In this document: positions 36,008 to 45,124 of the stretch, piece after piece
Position numbering within the stretch: position 1 is the stretch's first letter
Layout of the letters: each line of letters opens with the position of its first letter
Made by a program: the position numbers and the translations under genes
Origin: Lachnospiraceae bacterium
GTDB taxonomy: Bacteria; Bacillota; Clostridia; Lachnospirales; Lachnospiraceae
Direction of reading: 5' to 3'
Length of the DNA: 64,000 bases
Assembly (NCBI GenBank): GCA_910576335.1
Contig: CAJTIU010000006.1
Coordinates: 1 to 64,000 of the forward strand
The notes under the pieces: model-generated
The model's input: only the letters and a program-made list of their open reading frames with translations
Told to the model about the DNA's origin: nothing
Databases searched by the model: none

Positions 36008-36613
36008 TTAAGCCCTTACATCTAATGGTTCATAATTTGGATCAGCACTTGGCGGTACGTAGATCGGTCCCCCAACATACTCAATGATTACATCAGGATG
36101 TTGTGTGATGGACATCTCAATGTTGCCTGGAATAAATTCAAAGTTTCCATTTGCTACCTTGAGATCAAAATTCAATTTGTCCATCTCATAGTTGATTGTC
36201 AGGTCAGGAGCCTGATAACTGATGTCCACCGGTGCAGACGGAGTGAATCCGAGCTGAAATTCTCCGGTTGGTGCAGCGTTTCTCTGATCCATAATCTGAC
36301 CGATTACATCTTCACCAATCTTAGCTTTAAGCAAAAGCTGTCCTTCCTGTGCAAGCTGTGCAGTAGCGCTGTAGGCAGCCTCTGTGCCTTTTTGTGCACT
36401 CTGTGAAACACTCTGTGTTGTTGTTGGAACAACAGAACTTCTTGCAGCAGAAGAATCCAGATTCAGTTTTACTGGACGGCTCTTGATGGAAAGACCGCCT
36501 TTGTTTCTGCTGATTTCAAGCTGTGCCTCGGAGCGGGAATATTCCAATCTGGCATTGTTGATCTTCAGCTCATACTGAATGGGGACAGTTGTTATATTAA
36601 TGAGTTGATTCAT
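36008..36613 (-). CDS. DUF6470-type flagellar-cluster protein, 201 aa
   Basis: It begins 'MNQLINITTVPIQYELKINN', has a low-complexity Ser/Thr/Gln/Ala middle and a beta-rich C-terminal half that ends 'GGPIYVPPSADPNYEPLDVRA'. I associate this protein type with the flgL-fliW interval in Clostridia. No signal peptide or membrane segment is present. Function is unknown; position suggests late flagellar assembly or flagellin handling. A ribosome site precedes it, 32 bases before the flgL gene's end. Confidence 0.8.
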   Translation of the reverse strand: MNQLINITTVPIQYELKINNARLEYSRSEAQLEISRNKGGLSIKSRPVKLNLDSSAARSSVVPTTTQSVSQSAQKGTEAAYSATAQLAQEGQLLLKAKIGEDVIGQIMDQRNAAPTGEFQLGFTPSAPVDISYQAPDLTINYEMDKLNFDLKVANGNFEFIPGNIEMSITQHPDVIIEYVGGPIYVPPSADPNYEPLDVRA

Positions 36614-36645
36614 GTATGGTTACCTCCCTTCTCTCATATTTATTT

Positions 36646-37677
36646 TTAATTCATAAAATCAATAAATGATGGCGTCAAAATGTTATTGCCGACCTTTAGT
36701 GCAGCATTGTAAGCATATTGTGCCCATGAGAAATTCATAATTGCTTCTGCCATGTCAATGTTTACAACATTGTCAATCTGGGTGGAAAGACTAATGCTGT
36801 TTGACTCCAGCCTTTCTTTTGTAGTGGTCAGGAATTCTGTCTGTGTACCGAGTTCTGTTACCTTCTCCAGAACATTATTACGTGCCTTGTCAAAATGACC
36901 TAAAAGCTCAGTATACTTCTCTCGGTCAAAGTCTTTTTTCTCCAATTCATCGGCAATCTTGCCGCAGAGAAGAACGATATTATTTGGCATTCCATTTTCT
37001 GTACCATCCGAGGTTCCAAAGCCTGCAAGGTTGATTCCTGGAAGGCTTGTATTAAAAGCGCTGGATGAATCAATATCTACATCACCGCTTTGTCCTGTTA
37101 CGTTCAGACCAAATCCCAGATCAACAAAAAGGGAATCCTTTGATAACTGCTCAAGGACTTTCGCGTTGGACGGATCATTGACATCAACGCCGCGGTATGT
37201 AAGAATCTGTGTGCCGTCATCTTTTTTTTCGAGTTTAAAGGGTGCTTCTTTTCCATTGCTGCCGGCGAATACATATTTTCCTTCATAACTTGCGTTCAGA
37301 CAGAGAAGCAGGCTTTCCTGGGCGCCGCGCCATGCATCAGCATAGGTTTCTCTTGTCTCTATAGAACCGTTGGTTCCATTTAAGGCCTCAAGACCGTAGC
37401 GCTTGCTCAGTGTCTTTGCAATATTTTCAATCTGCATTGCAGCATCCTCCTGGGAATCCTGGAAGGACTGCACATCCTTTACAATATTCAGATAATCTTC
37501 ATTTTTTACATATTTTCGTTCCAGTATAGCAGCACGCAGGGCACTTGACGGATCCTCTGCCGTGGAGTTGTATTTTCGATGCGTCATAACCTGCGTTCTG
37601 GCTGTATCAAGATTCTTCAGGGATGTTCCCAGGTTGGATTTATAATTTCTTAAAATAGCATTTGTTGTAATTCTCAT
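36646..37677 (-). CDS. flgL: Flagellar hook-associated protein 3, FlgL, 343 aa
   Basis: FlgL joins hook to filament. The flagellin-like N-terminal helix ('MRITTNAILRNYKSNLGTSL', 'TAEDPSSALRAAILERKY') and C-terminal helix ('VVNIDMAEAIMNFSWAQYAY') pair as in the D0/D1 domains. Length is typical. It follows flgK by 13 bases. Confidence 0.95.
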   Translation of the reverse strand: MRITTNAILRNYKSNLGTSLKNLDTARTQVMTHRKYNSTAEDPSSALRAAILERKYVKNEDYLNIVKDVQSFQDSQEDAAMQIENIAKTLSKRYGLEALNGTNGSIETRETYADAWRGAQESLLLCLNASYEGKYVFAGSNGKEAPFKLEKKDDGTQILTYRGVDVNDPSNAKVLEQLSKDSLFVDLGFGLNVTGQSGDVDIDSSSAFNTSLPGINLAGFGTSDGTENGMPNNIVLLCGKIADELEKKDFDREKYTELLGHFDKARNNVLEKVTELGTQTEFLTTTKERLESNSISLSTQIDNVVNIDMAEAIMNFSWAQYAYNAALKVGNNILTPSFIDFMN

Positions 37678-37690
37678 ATCATACCTCCTG

Positions 37691-39292
37691 TTACCTTCCG
37701 ACTACGCCGGTTCCGTTAATTAGTTTATCAAGAGCCTCATCAAGAGTGGTCATCAGCCTTGCAGCGGCGTTGTAGGACTGGTTAAAATGCAGAAGATTCA
37801 TACCTTCCTCATCAAGCTGTACACCCGATACGCCGTCTCTGGAATTAGACGTCTGGTTTAATACGGTAATGTGATTTGTCAGCATAGCATTCTCAGATTT
37901 TGTATCAATACCAAGGGTATTTTCTATATTCGCAAAACAGTCGTGAAAACTTCCGGTAAAGAACTTGACAGGCTGGCCTCCTTCAACAGGAACTTCAAAA
38001 TCAAAGCCTTTTTCAAGCAGGCTGATCATATTTAAAACATTCTCATCAGCCGTAGAGCCAGGTTTTGAATCAATCAGTTTATTCGAAATAGTGATTCCAT
38101 AATCGCCATTCAGCCATCCATCTGCAATCTTAATATTTAAAGAAGTAAAGCCTTCTGTCTTTCCGTCTTTTGTCGTAAATAATGGACGATCCTTATATTC
38201 AACAGGATCCGTTCCTGGAATTGCCTCTTTATTTGCTTCATTGAAAACAGTTGCAAATTTATTAATCATGGCATCCAGCGCCTTTTCGTAATATCCCAGT
38301 CCACGGAAGTCGCTGTGGTCAAAGTCCCCGGATTTATTTAATAAATCCAGTGTTCCCTTAACTGTTCCGGAGCCGAGAATCTCTGTATATACGTCATTCC
38401 CCTTATCATCCTTCTGATATCCTGCAAGCTGAACATGGTTTCCGTTGGCATCTGTCATAGTCAGAGTGACAGGAAGTTCGGTAACATTCGTATCAAAGGT
38501 ACTGTAGCGGCCGTCATAAACAAGAGTATGTCTCTGGCCATTCGTATCAATAAAGCTTACGTCCAGAACTTCTACTGTCTGATCCGGGCCAATGGTCTCG
38601 TCTCTATATTTTACGCTGATGGGAAGATAACTTCCCAGTTCATCCAGCAGTGTATTTCTCTGGTCCTGTAGTTCCAATGCCGGATTGCCAAGAATCTGAC
38701 TGTTTTTGATACTCGTATTCAGTTCAGCAATGTTCTCCAGAATCTGATTTAGATCACTGATATCTGTTGACCTGAATCCGCTCTGCATGTCCTCACGGAT
38801 ATCCTGGAGACGAATTGCCTTCTCGCGGAAAATATTAAGGAGAACCTGCATATTGGAGCGCACTGCCGTGTCGTGTTCTTTATTCCCAGCCTGTGTAGAA
38901 AGAGTGCTTAACGAACTGGAAATAGAAACAAGCGCAGCCCTCACCCCTTCATCAACAGATTCATCAAATATATTAGCCAACTGTTCAAATCCCGCAACAT
39001 GTGCATCAGAGGTTCCAAGCTTACTGATCTGGGAACGGTACTGTGCATCCAGAAAAGGATCCCTAAGCTGTGAAACTTTTGTCATCTGCACGCCAAAACC
39101 AACCTTGATGGTGGAATTGGAATTATAGAAATCACCCTTCTGAGTATTTAAGCTTGTAATATCAAGACGTTGTCTGGTGTAACCTGGTGTATTGATATTT
39201 GAGATATTCTGACCGGTAACATCAAGCGCGCGCTGACTGGCAGCCATTGCAAGCTGTGCAGTAGTAAAACCGGCAAATGTTGAACGTATCAT
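37691..39292 (-). CDS. flgK: Flagellar hook-associated protein 1, FlgK, 533 aa
   Basis: FlgK is the other hook-filament junction protein. The N-terminal rod/hook motif 'ALDVTGQNISNINTPGYTRQ' and the C-terminal 'VQLDEEGMNLLHFNQSYNAA' are hallmarks. The variable central domain spans about residues 200-430. It lies 20 bases after flgN. Confidence 0.96.
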   Translation of the reverse strand: MIRSTFAGFTTAQLAMAASQRALDVTGQNISNINTPGYTRQRLDITSLNTQKGDFYNSNSTIKVGFGVQMTKVSQLRDPFLDAQYRSQISKLGTSDAHVAGFEQLANIFDESVDEGVRAALVSISSSLSTLSTQAGNKEHDTAVRSNMQVLLNIFREKAIRLQDIREDMQSGFRSTDISDLNQILENIAELNTSIKNSQILGNPALELQDQRNTLLDELGSYLPISVKYRDETIGPDQTVEVLDVSFIDTNGQRHTLVYDGRYSTFDTNVTELPVTLTMTDANGNHVQLAGYQKDDKGNDVYTEILGSGTVKGTLDLLNKSGDFDHSDFRGLGYYEKALDAMINKFATVFNEANKEAIPGTDPVEYKDRPLFTTKDGKTEGFTSLNIKIADGWLNGDYGITISNKLIDSKPGSTADENVLNMISLLEKGFDFEVPVEGGQPVKFFTGSFHDCFANIENTLGIDTKSENAMLTNHITVLNQTSNSRDGVSGVQLDEEGMNLLHFNQSYNAAARLMTTLDEALDKLINGTGVVGR

Positions 39293-39312
39293 ATTTATCT
39301 TCCTCCTGACTT

Positions 39313-39783
39313 TTAAACTGAACGACTTGTAAAGTGGTTGTGAGTATTGTTGTTATTTTTCTGTCCTGACGCAGAATAAGTCTCTCTGCCGGATGTACCG
39401 CCGGAAAGAGAGGACTGGATCACATGAAGATTCACTTCTATGGCATCTTTAATATTACCGCTTAAGGACTGTGTCAGACGAACCTGCTCTGACAGCCGGT
39501 CAAATAAAGGATTCAGTGCACTGGCAGCATCCTGTGGTGCATGCTCTAATATCTGGCGGAAGGTGTATTCCTTCATGCCAAGTCTTTCCTGTTCCTTTTC
39601 CCGCTTCTGCTCTAATCCCCGAAGCTTCAGAATGGCAGCCTGTTCTTTGTGCATACTTTCTTCTACAAAGCTCACACGGTTGTTGACTGCAGCATCAAGT
39701 TTCTCCTGTTCGATGGAAATTAACTCATCAAAAAAATTTATGAATTCATTCATTATTTTAATAAAATCTGAAAAATTATTCAT
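39313..39783 (-). CDS. flgN: FlgN-type flagellar chaperone, 156 aa
   Basis: The protein is helical throughout ('FINFFDELISIEQEKLDAAV', 'EQAAILKLRGLEQKREKEQE') and sits between flgM and flgK, as expected for FlgN, the export chaperone of FlgK and FlgL. The sequence is weakly conserved and assignment leans on position and helix pattern. It starts 14 bases after the flgM stop. Confidence 0.85.
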   Translation of the reverse strand: MNNFSDFIKIMNEFINFFDELISIEQEKLDAAVNNRVSFVEESMHKEQAAILKLRGLEQKREKEQERLGMKEYTFRQILEHAPQDAASALNPLFDRLSEQVRLTQSLSGNIKDAIEVNLHVIQSSLSGGTSGRETYSASGQKNNNNTHNHFTSRSV

Positions 39784-39797
39784 ACTGCCCGATCCTC

Positions 39798-40106
39798 CTA
39801 TAACATAAGCATCCTTGCTGCGATGGCATAAGCATCGACCTGATACGTATGTCCGGAAATCTGATCCTTGAGGTTCTGGATCTTCTCTGCAGATGCAGTA
39901 TAATTCATATCAGAAGATATCCGGCGGGAAACAGACTTGGCAAAGGTGTGCTCTTCAATCTGTCTCGGGTTAGACTGTATGATGATTGCGTCATATTTGT
40001 GCCCGCCGCTACTTGGAGTTACAGAAGGAGCAGAATTTTCTTTCGGCGTATGAATTCTAAGATCTGTATAATTTTTTATTATGTTATTGTTTGTAGATAT
40101 TTTCAT
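39798..40106 (-). CDS. flgM: Anti-sigma-28 factor FlgM, 102 aa
   Basis: FlgM holds sigma-28 until it is exported through the finished hook. The C-terminal sigma-binding part 'EKIQNLKDQISGHTYQVDAY' and 'AIAARML' is clear; the N-terminal half is disordered. The start at 40106 is chosen for AAAGGAG 7 bases upstream; an ATG at 40139 lacks a site. A sigma-28-like promoter precedes it, so FlgM is in its own target regulon. Confidence 0.92.
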   Translation of the reverse strand: MKISTNNNIIKNYTDLRIHTPKENSAPSVTPSSGGHKYDAIIIQSNPRQIEEHTFAKSVSRRISSDMNYTASAEKIQNLKDQISGHTYQVDAYAIAARMLML

Positions 40107-40154
40107 ACCGGACTCCTTTTTAAAATTGAGATATACCAATTGTCTATATTTTAA

Positions 40155-40180
40155 TTATCGGCACAAATTTTGGAATCATA
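40155..40180 (-). promoter_or_regulatory. Sigma-28 (SigD)-like promoter for the flgM operon
   Basis: On the minus strand a perfect -10 GCCGATAA (40162-40155) is preceded, 10 bases away, by TATGATTC (40180-40173), similar to the -35 seen at 34071. It is ~50 bases upstream of flgM and would drive flgM-flgN-flgK-flgL-DUF6470-fliW-csrA. Confidence 0.65.
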
Positions 40181-40203
40181 ACCCAAAATGGAAAGAATCA
40201 CAA

Positions 40204-41343
40204 TTATTTCTTCAAGTGATTCATCAGGACGGAAGGAATGTTATCGCAAGAGGCCTGTGTACACACTGCTCCGATGTTGTAGGCAACCATAGGCATGCCA
40301 TATACGACACAGGATTCCTTATCCTGCCCAATGGTGAAGGCGCCGCTCTGGCGCATACTTAAAAGTCCGTCTGCCCCGTCACGTCCCATACCGGTCATAA
40401 TGATGCCTACTTTGTTAATCAGTACATTTTTTGCGATAGAGCTGAACAGGACATCTACGGAGGGACAGTGACCGCTTACTTTCGCTCCGGGATGAACCTG
40501 CACCATGTAGGAACGGCCGGAGCGTACGACTTCCATCTGTTTGCCGCCAGGCGCAATCAGGGCAAGCCCTGGATGGATCTCATCTCCGTTTTTTGCCTCC
40601 CGTACTTCCATACTGCAGATTCTGTTCAGCCTCTGGGCATACATCTCAGTAAAACCTTCAGGCATATGCTGTGTAATTACAATTCCGGGTATATTGGCCG
40701 GAAGTTTCTCCAATACAGCAAGAGTTGCCTCTGTTCCGCCAGTCGATGCTCCCAGTCCAATAATAGTAGAATCAAGAACGCTTCTTGACAGAGGAGGAAA
40801 CGGCATTGGTTTGGACGGCATCTTCTGGAGAAGAGGGTTCTGGGGCTTCGGTGTATGGCCTGTCATGCTTTGTCTTGATGTACCGGAGACCGGCATATTT
40901 GAAGACGGCATATTAGAAGAAAGAGGCGGCCTTACAGACATGCGTACTTTTGATATGGAAGCTGCCCTGATCTTTGATATCAGGGATGAGAAAAATACAC
41001 TCTTCGAGTTGGATGCACTCATATCCGGCTTACGTACAAAATCAACCGCACCTGCTGACAGTGCGTCGAATACACTTAAGTTAAGAGAAGACACGAGAAC
41101 GACAGGAATCGGGTTAACGGGAAGCAGCTGCTTGAGAAATTCGATTCCATTAAGGCCTGGCATCTCCACGTCCAGAGTCATGACATCTGGCTTAAGCACC
41201 GGAATTTTATTTTTTGCGTCATATGCATTAATGGCAAATCCGATAACTTCTATGCCAGGCTGTGCAGAAAGATGCTGGATGATCATCTGACGAAATAAAG
41301 AAGAATCATCTACTACCAGGACTTTTATTTTTTTACTTTGCAT
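40204..41343 (-). CDS. cheB: Chemotaxis protein-glutamate methylesterase CheB, 379 aa
   Basis: CheB removes methyl groups from chemoreceptors. The receiver domain (about residues 5-125) has 'LVVDDSSLFRQM' and Asp in 'VMTLDVEMPGLNGIEF'. A Pro/Ser/Met-rich linker (130-185) leads to the esterase with 'IIGLGASTGGTEA' (catalytic Ser), 'VITQHMPEGFTEMYAQRL' (His) and 'IIMTGMGRDGADGL' (Asp). It is the last gene of cheA-cheW-cheR-cheB; a 180-base gap with palindromes separates it from cheR. Confidence 0.96.
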   Translation of the reverse strand: MQSKKIKVLVVDDSSLFRQMIIQHLSAQPGIEVIGFAINAYDAKNKIPVLKPDVMTLDVEMPGLNGIEFLKQLLPVNPIPVVLVSSLNLSVFDALSAGAVDFVRKPDMSASNSKSVFFSSLISKIRAASISKVRMSVRPPLSSNMPSSNMPVSGTSRQSMTGHTPKPQNPLLQKMPSKPMPFPPLSRSVLDSTIIGLGASTGGTEATLAVLEKLPANIPGIVITQHMPEGFTEMYAQRLNRICSMEVREAKNGDEIHPGLALIAPGGKQMEVVRSGRSYMVQVHPGAKVSGHCPSVDVLFSSIAKNVLINKVGIIMTGMGRDGADGLLSMRQSGAFTIGQDKESCVVYGMPMVAYNIGAVCTQASCDNIPSVLMNHLKK

Positions 41344-41368
41344 AATATCTCCTTTCAGACTAAAACAA

Positions 41369-41429
41369 GTTACTGTTCACTCCGTGACCAGTAACCTACG
41401 CAAATCCATCTAAAATTCGCTCAGCGAAT
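41369..41429. repeat. Two small palindromes between cheR and cheB
   Basis: GTTACTG at 41369-41375 pairs with CAGTAAC at 41389-41395, and ATTCGC at 41415-41420 pairs with GCGAAT at 41424-41429. A decayed relative of the first occurs at 23249-23270, so this is a dispersed intergenic repeat rather than a gene-specific terminator. Confidence 0.6.
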
Positions 41430-41525
41430 GGCAATTGCGAAAAAGCCGCCTCTGAACAATAGCCTTGAAAGTTCAAAAGCAGCTTCCTCTATTTTCAGAA
41501 AAATCTCGTATGATTGTATGCTGTA

Positions 41526-42335
41526 CTAGACCTTCCGATAGGTCGCAGGCATCAGGTATTTGTATGGCGTTGCAGCCTTGCTTAAGCTCTCAGAATGTCC
41601 GATGAGGAGGTATCCTCCCGGGTTCGTTGCATCATAAAAGCGGTTGACTAACGCTTCCTTTGTAGCCTGGTCAAAATAAATCATTACATTCCGGCAGAAA
41701 ATCACGTCGAATTTCAGCCGGAATCTGATCGGATCCATCAGATTAAAGGTCCGGAAGATTACATTGGATTTGATTTCCTGTGATACCGAATAAGTCCGGG
41801 CGTCTACTTTTGTAAAATACTTCTTCTTCCAGCCAGGCGACAGCTCCTTTAAAGAATCTTCATCATAGACGGCATTTGTAGCTGCATGAAGGGCGTTCTG
41901 GGAAATATCGGTTGCAAGAACTCTGGTATCCCACATAGACGCCTTTGAACCGAAAAATTCCTTCAGAATCATGGAAATGGTATAGGGCTCCTCACCGGAA
42001 GAGCATCCCGCACTCCATATACTGAGTACACGATCCTTTTTTGTCTCCATAAGATACGGAAGGATTGTATCTGTGAAAAATTCAAAGTGCGCCCCCTCAC
42101 GCATAAAGAATGTGTAGTTTGTTGTCAGTTTATTCAGCATCAGCTCCAGATCTTCCTGTTTTCTGTTTGTGATCAGATAGTCTACATATTCTTTAAATGA
42201 AGGAAATCCCATTGACAAAATTGTGTTTGAAAGACGTCCGGTAATAAGCTGGCGTTTTTTTGTAAGGTCAATTCCATAATTTTCATGTACAAATTTGACT
42301 AAACGGTGAAAATCATTATCGTTTATCGTTAACAT
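41526..42335 (-). CDS. cheR: Chemotaxis methyltransferase CheR, 269 aa
   Basis: CheR methylates receptor glutamates with SAM. The N-terminal helical domain ('FVHENYGIDLTKKRQLITGR') is followed by the SAM site 'IWSAGCSSGEEPYTISMIL' and 'VLATDISQNALHAA', then 'FDVIFCRNVMIYFDQATKE'. Length and motif order are normal. It follows cheW by 22 bases. Confidence 0.97.
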   Translation of the reverse strand: MLTINDNDFHRLVKFVHENYGIDLTKKRQLITGRLSNTILSMGFPSFKEYVDYLITNRKQEDLELMLNKLTTNYTFFMREGAHFEFFTDTILPYLMETKKDRVLSIWSAGCSSGEEPYTISMILKEFFGSKASMWDTRVLATDISQNALHAATNAVYDEDSLKELSPGWKKKYFTKVDARTYSVSQEIKSNVIFRTFNLMDPIRFRLKFDVIFCRNVMIYFDQATKEALVNRFYDATNPGGYLLIGHSESLSKAATPYKYLMPATYRKV

Positions 42336-42357
42336 AGTTTATATAACTCCTTTATCA

Positions 42358-42831
42358 TCAATATGTCTGTAAAAGCTGTTCGCAGTCAAGGAAAAGGATA
42401 ACGGAGCGATCACTTGAAGACACCATTCCGCTTATGAGTTCCTGTCGGTTTTCTACCGGGACAGGGGATATCTGGCTCTGGTCAATATCCATAACCTGCT
42501 GTACATCATCTACAATGATACCGATCTGCACGGAGTTAATATTCAATACAATGATACAGGTCGAATTCGTGTAATCTATTGAGGGATTACCCATGCGCAG
42601 ACGAATATCAATAATCGGGATAATCTGTCCGCGCAGATTAATAATTCCCTTCACATAATCAGGAACAAGCGGGAGCACGGTAATGATGTGGTTCGTTATG
42701 ATCTCAATCACATAGTTGGTGCTGACGCCGATGTTCAGTCCATTGGAACTAAAGGTTAAAAAACGTTCCGTAGAAACTGATACTTCCGGGTTTTCATTTA
42801 CTGCTGTATTTTCTACTGTAGCTGCTGACAT
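42358..42831 (-). CDS. cheW: Chemotaxis coupling protein CheW, 157 aa
   Basis: CheW links receptors to CheA. The beta-barrel core has 'YVIEIITNHIITVLPLVPDY', then 'VKGIINLRGQIIPIIDIRLR' and a C-terminal 'GMVSSSDRSVILFLDCEQLL'. The start at 42831 has GGAGGAAG upstream; an ATG at 42846 would overlap the ribosome site. It follows cheA by 27 bases. Confidence 0.95.
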   Translation of the reverse strand: MSAATVENTAVNENPEVSVSTERFLTFSSNGLNIGVSTNYVIEIITNHIITVLPLVPDYVKGIINLRGQIIPIIDIRLRMGNPSIDYTNSTCIIVLNINSVQIGIIVDDVQQVMDIDQSQISPVPVENRQELISGMVSSSDRSVILFLDCEQLLQTY

Positions 42832-42858
42832 ATATACTTCCTCCAATTTCTGTACAAA

Positions 42859-45012
42859 TTAATACTGATTATAAAATGCTGCATACAAGGTCTTAATGTC
42901 CAGGATCAGGCTGATATTTCCGTTGCCGAGGATCGTACAGCCGCTAATTCCAGAATTCTTAATATTGTAATTACTTAAAAATGAAGGAAGCGGTTTTACT
43001 ACTACCTGCTGTTCTCCAAGAAGATCATCTACGAACAGACAGTAGGATTTGTCGGCATCCTCTACCCAGATTAAGATACCATCTTCAATTGTTGTAATAT
43101 CCGTCTCTATATTATATAAGTCATGTACTCTGATAATCGGGTAGAAATCATCCAGGCACTTAATAATCTCGTTGCCGTTTGCATCCAGAATTACGTCTCC
43201 CTTCTGGGTCTTGAAGGACTGGCGGATATTGGCGATCGGAATCGTGAACATGGATTTTCCTACCGAAACCTCCATGCCGTCTGCGATGGCCATCGTAAGC
43301 GGGATCTTAAGGGTTGTGCAGCTTCCCTTTCCAAGCTCGCTAGAAAGGGAAATCGTACCGCCTACAGACTCCACATTCTTCTTTACAACGTCCATTCCGA
43401 CTCCACGTCCTGAAAATTCAGTAACCTCCTCGTTGGTGGAGAATCCGGGAAGCATAAGAAGAGAGAGGATCTCTTTTTGTGAGTACTCATATGCAGGTTT
43501 GGTCAGGATTCCGTTCCGTTCTGCCTTGGCGAGGATCTTTTCTGTATCCATGCCCTGTCCATCGTCACTTACTGTAATGATAACCTCACTTCCGGTATGT
43601 GCCGCTGACAGTATAATCTCGCCCTGGGGATCCTTCCCGGCATCAATACGGTCTTGTACATTCTCCTCAATACCGTGATCCATAGAGTTACGGACAATGT
43701 GCATAAGAGGATCTCCTATGCTGTCCACAATTGTCTTGTCTACCTCTGTATGTTCACCTACAATAGTAAGTCTTACGTCCTTATTCAGCTTTTTCTTCAT
43801 ATCTCTTACAATACGGTTCATCTTCTGGAAAGTGCCGGAAACAGGAACCATGCGAAGAGACATGGCAATGTCCTGAAGTTCATCATTCAGCTTTCTTAAC
43901 TGACGGGCAGACTTCATAAAGTTATCAAGCTTCAAACCTTCCAGATCCGGAGAAGAGGTTACCATGGATTCAGCGATAATGATCTCTCCGACAATGGCAA
44001 CCAGGCTGTCAAGCTTGGACAGATTGACGCTGATAAGACTCTGTTTTACCGGAGCCGCCGGAGTGGACTTTTGGGTCTGTGGTGTTTGGGCAGCAGCCTG
44101 GGTCTGTGACGCCTGGGCAGATGATGCAGAGACCGCTGCAGAGGACTCGGGAGCCTCCTCATGGTGTGAGGCCGCAGCTTCCTGAGCCTTCGGTTCAGCC
44201 TTTTCCTGCTTTAATAAAGCATTCTCCATTACTTCATAGGTCTCAATACTGTTCTGCTCTTTGATTACATTGAGCGCCCGTTCCACATCCTGCTGTGAAG
44301 ACAGGGCAATATAGAAGCCGTTCTCAATGATAGTCTCAATCGTATCACTGTTTGTCTCAACATCCTCCGGATAATACTTAAAATCAAGCTCCACGTCCTT
44401 TAAGGCAGTAATTGTCATAAAAGCACGCAGATGCTCCATACCGCATCCCTGCTCAAAGAAGATCCTTATAAAATAAGGAAGGTCACTCTGGGGTGCGCCG
44501 GCAAGTTCCTGATTAAGGAGGGCGATCTTCTGTTCACTGGACGGTCCGGCATCAGATGTGGATTCTGATTTTTCCTCTGATTCCTGGCTTTCATCAGAGG
44601 AGTTATTGCCTGAGCCGCTGATTTTTTCCAAAAAACTATTAATATTTGCTATGATTGGGTCGATATTAGTGCTAAGAGGCTCATCGTTTTCGATCTTTTC
44701 AACTTCGCTGCGAAGAGCGTCTGTTGACTGGAACATCAGGCTGAACAGATCATTTTTATGAGATTCGTCCATGGAATCCAGTCCGTTTTCGCGAATGTAG
44801 AAAAACAAATCTTCAATATGATGAGCGATTTCCATTAGTGAGGAAAATTCCATCATAGCGGATGAACCTTTAATAGTGTGCATGCTGCGGAAGATTTCAT
44901 TAACATCATTGGTGGTGAAATCCTTATTCTTTTCCGCTTCTATCAAAAGCGCATCAAGTTCTTCCAAAAGAGTGTTTGTTTCGTAAAGATACATTTCAAG
45001 CATGTTATCCAT
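42859..45012 (-). CDS. cheA: Chemotaxis histidine kinase CheA, 717 aa
   Basis: CheA phosphorylates itself and passes the phosphate to CheY and CheB. The Hpt domain carries H45 in 'SMHTIKGSSAMMEF'. A long Ala/Ser/Gln-rich linker lies near residues 265-330. The dimerisation domain, the kinase core ('HIVRNSMDHGIEENVQDR', 'DDGQGMDTEKI', 'GRGVGMDVVKKNVE') and a C-terminal CheW-like domain follow. It leads the che operon; the FliK-like gene diverges from it. Confidence 0.97.
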   Translation of the reverse strand: MDNMLEMYLYETNTLLEELDALLIEAEKNKDFTTNDVNEIFRSMHTIKGSSAMMEFSSLMEIAHHIEDLFFYIRENGLDSMDESHKNDLFSLMFQSTDALRSEVEKIENDEPLSTNIDPIIANINSFLEKISGSGNNSSDESQESEEKSESTSDAGPSSEQKIALLNQELAGAPQSDLPYFIRIFFEQGCGMEHLRAFMTITALKDVELDFKYYPEDVETNSDTIETIIENGFYIALSSQQDVERALNVIKEQNSIETYEVMENALLKQEKAEPKAQEAAASHHEEAPESSAAVSASSAQASQTQAAAQTPQTQKSTPAAPVKQSLISVNLSKLDSLVAIVGEIIIAESMVTSSPDLEGLKLDNFMKSARQLRKLNDELQDIAMSLRMVPVSGTFQKMNRIVRDMKKKLNKDVRLTIVGEHTEVDKTIVDSIGDPLMHIVRNSMDHGIEENVQDRIDAGKDPQGEIILSAAHTGSEVIITVSDDGQGMDTEKILAKAERNGILTKPAYEYSQKEILSLLMLPGFSTNEEVTEFSGRGVGMDVVKKNVESVGGTISLSSELGKGSCTTLKIPLTMAIADGMEVSVGKSMFTIPIANIRQSFKTQKGDVILDANGNEIIKCLDDFYPIIRVHDLYNIETDITTIEDGILIWVEDADKSYCLFVDDLLGEQQVVVKPLPSFLSNYNIKNSGISGCTILGNGNISLILDIKTLYAAFYNQY

Positions 45013-45070
45013 AATATTAGTACCACCTTATCTAACGTTTTAATGCGTTTAAATTGTATTATATTTTAAT

Positions 45071-45097
45071 ATATCGTCATAAGAGTGGAAAAGGATA
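45071..45097 (-). promoter_or_regulatory. Weak sigma-28-like promoter candidate for cheA
   Basis: On the minus strand TATCCTTT, 11 bases, then GACGATAT matches the sigma-28 pattern at about 11 of 16 positions. It is ~60 bases before cheA. Less certain than the sites at 34071, 40155 and 54217. Confidence 0.3.
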
Positions 45098-45124
45098 AGA
45101 GTAAATTATAGAGTAGGTGAAAAA

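Noticed and set aside
43172-43678. 168-codon plus-strand frame inside cheA
   Set aside because: Antisense shadow of the cheA kinase domain; no ribosome site.
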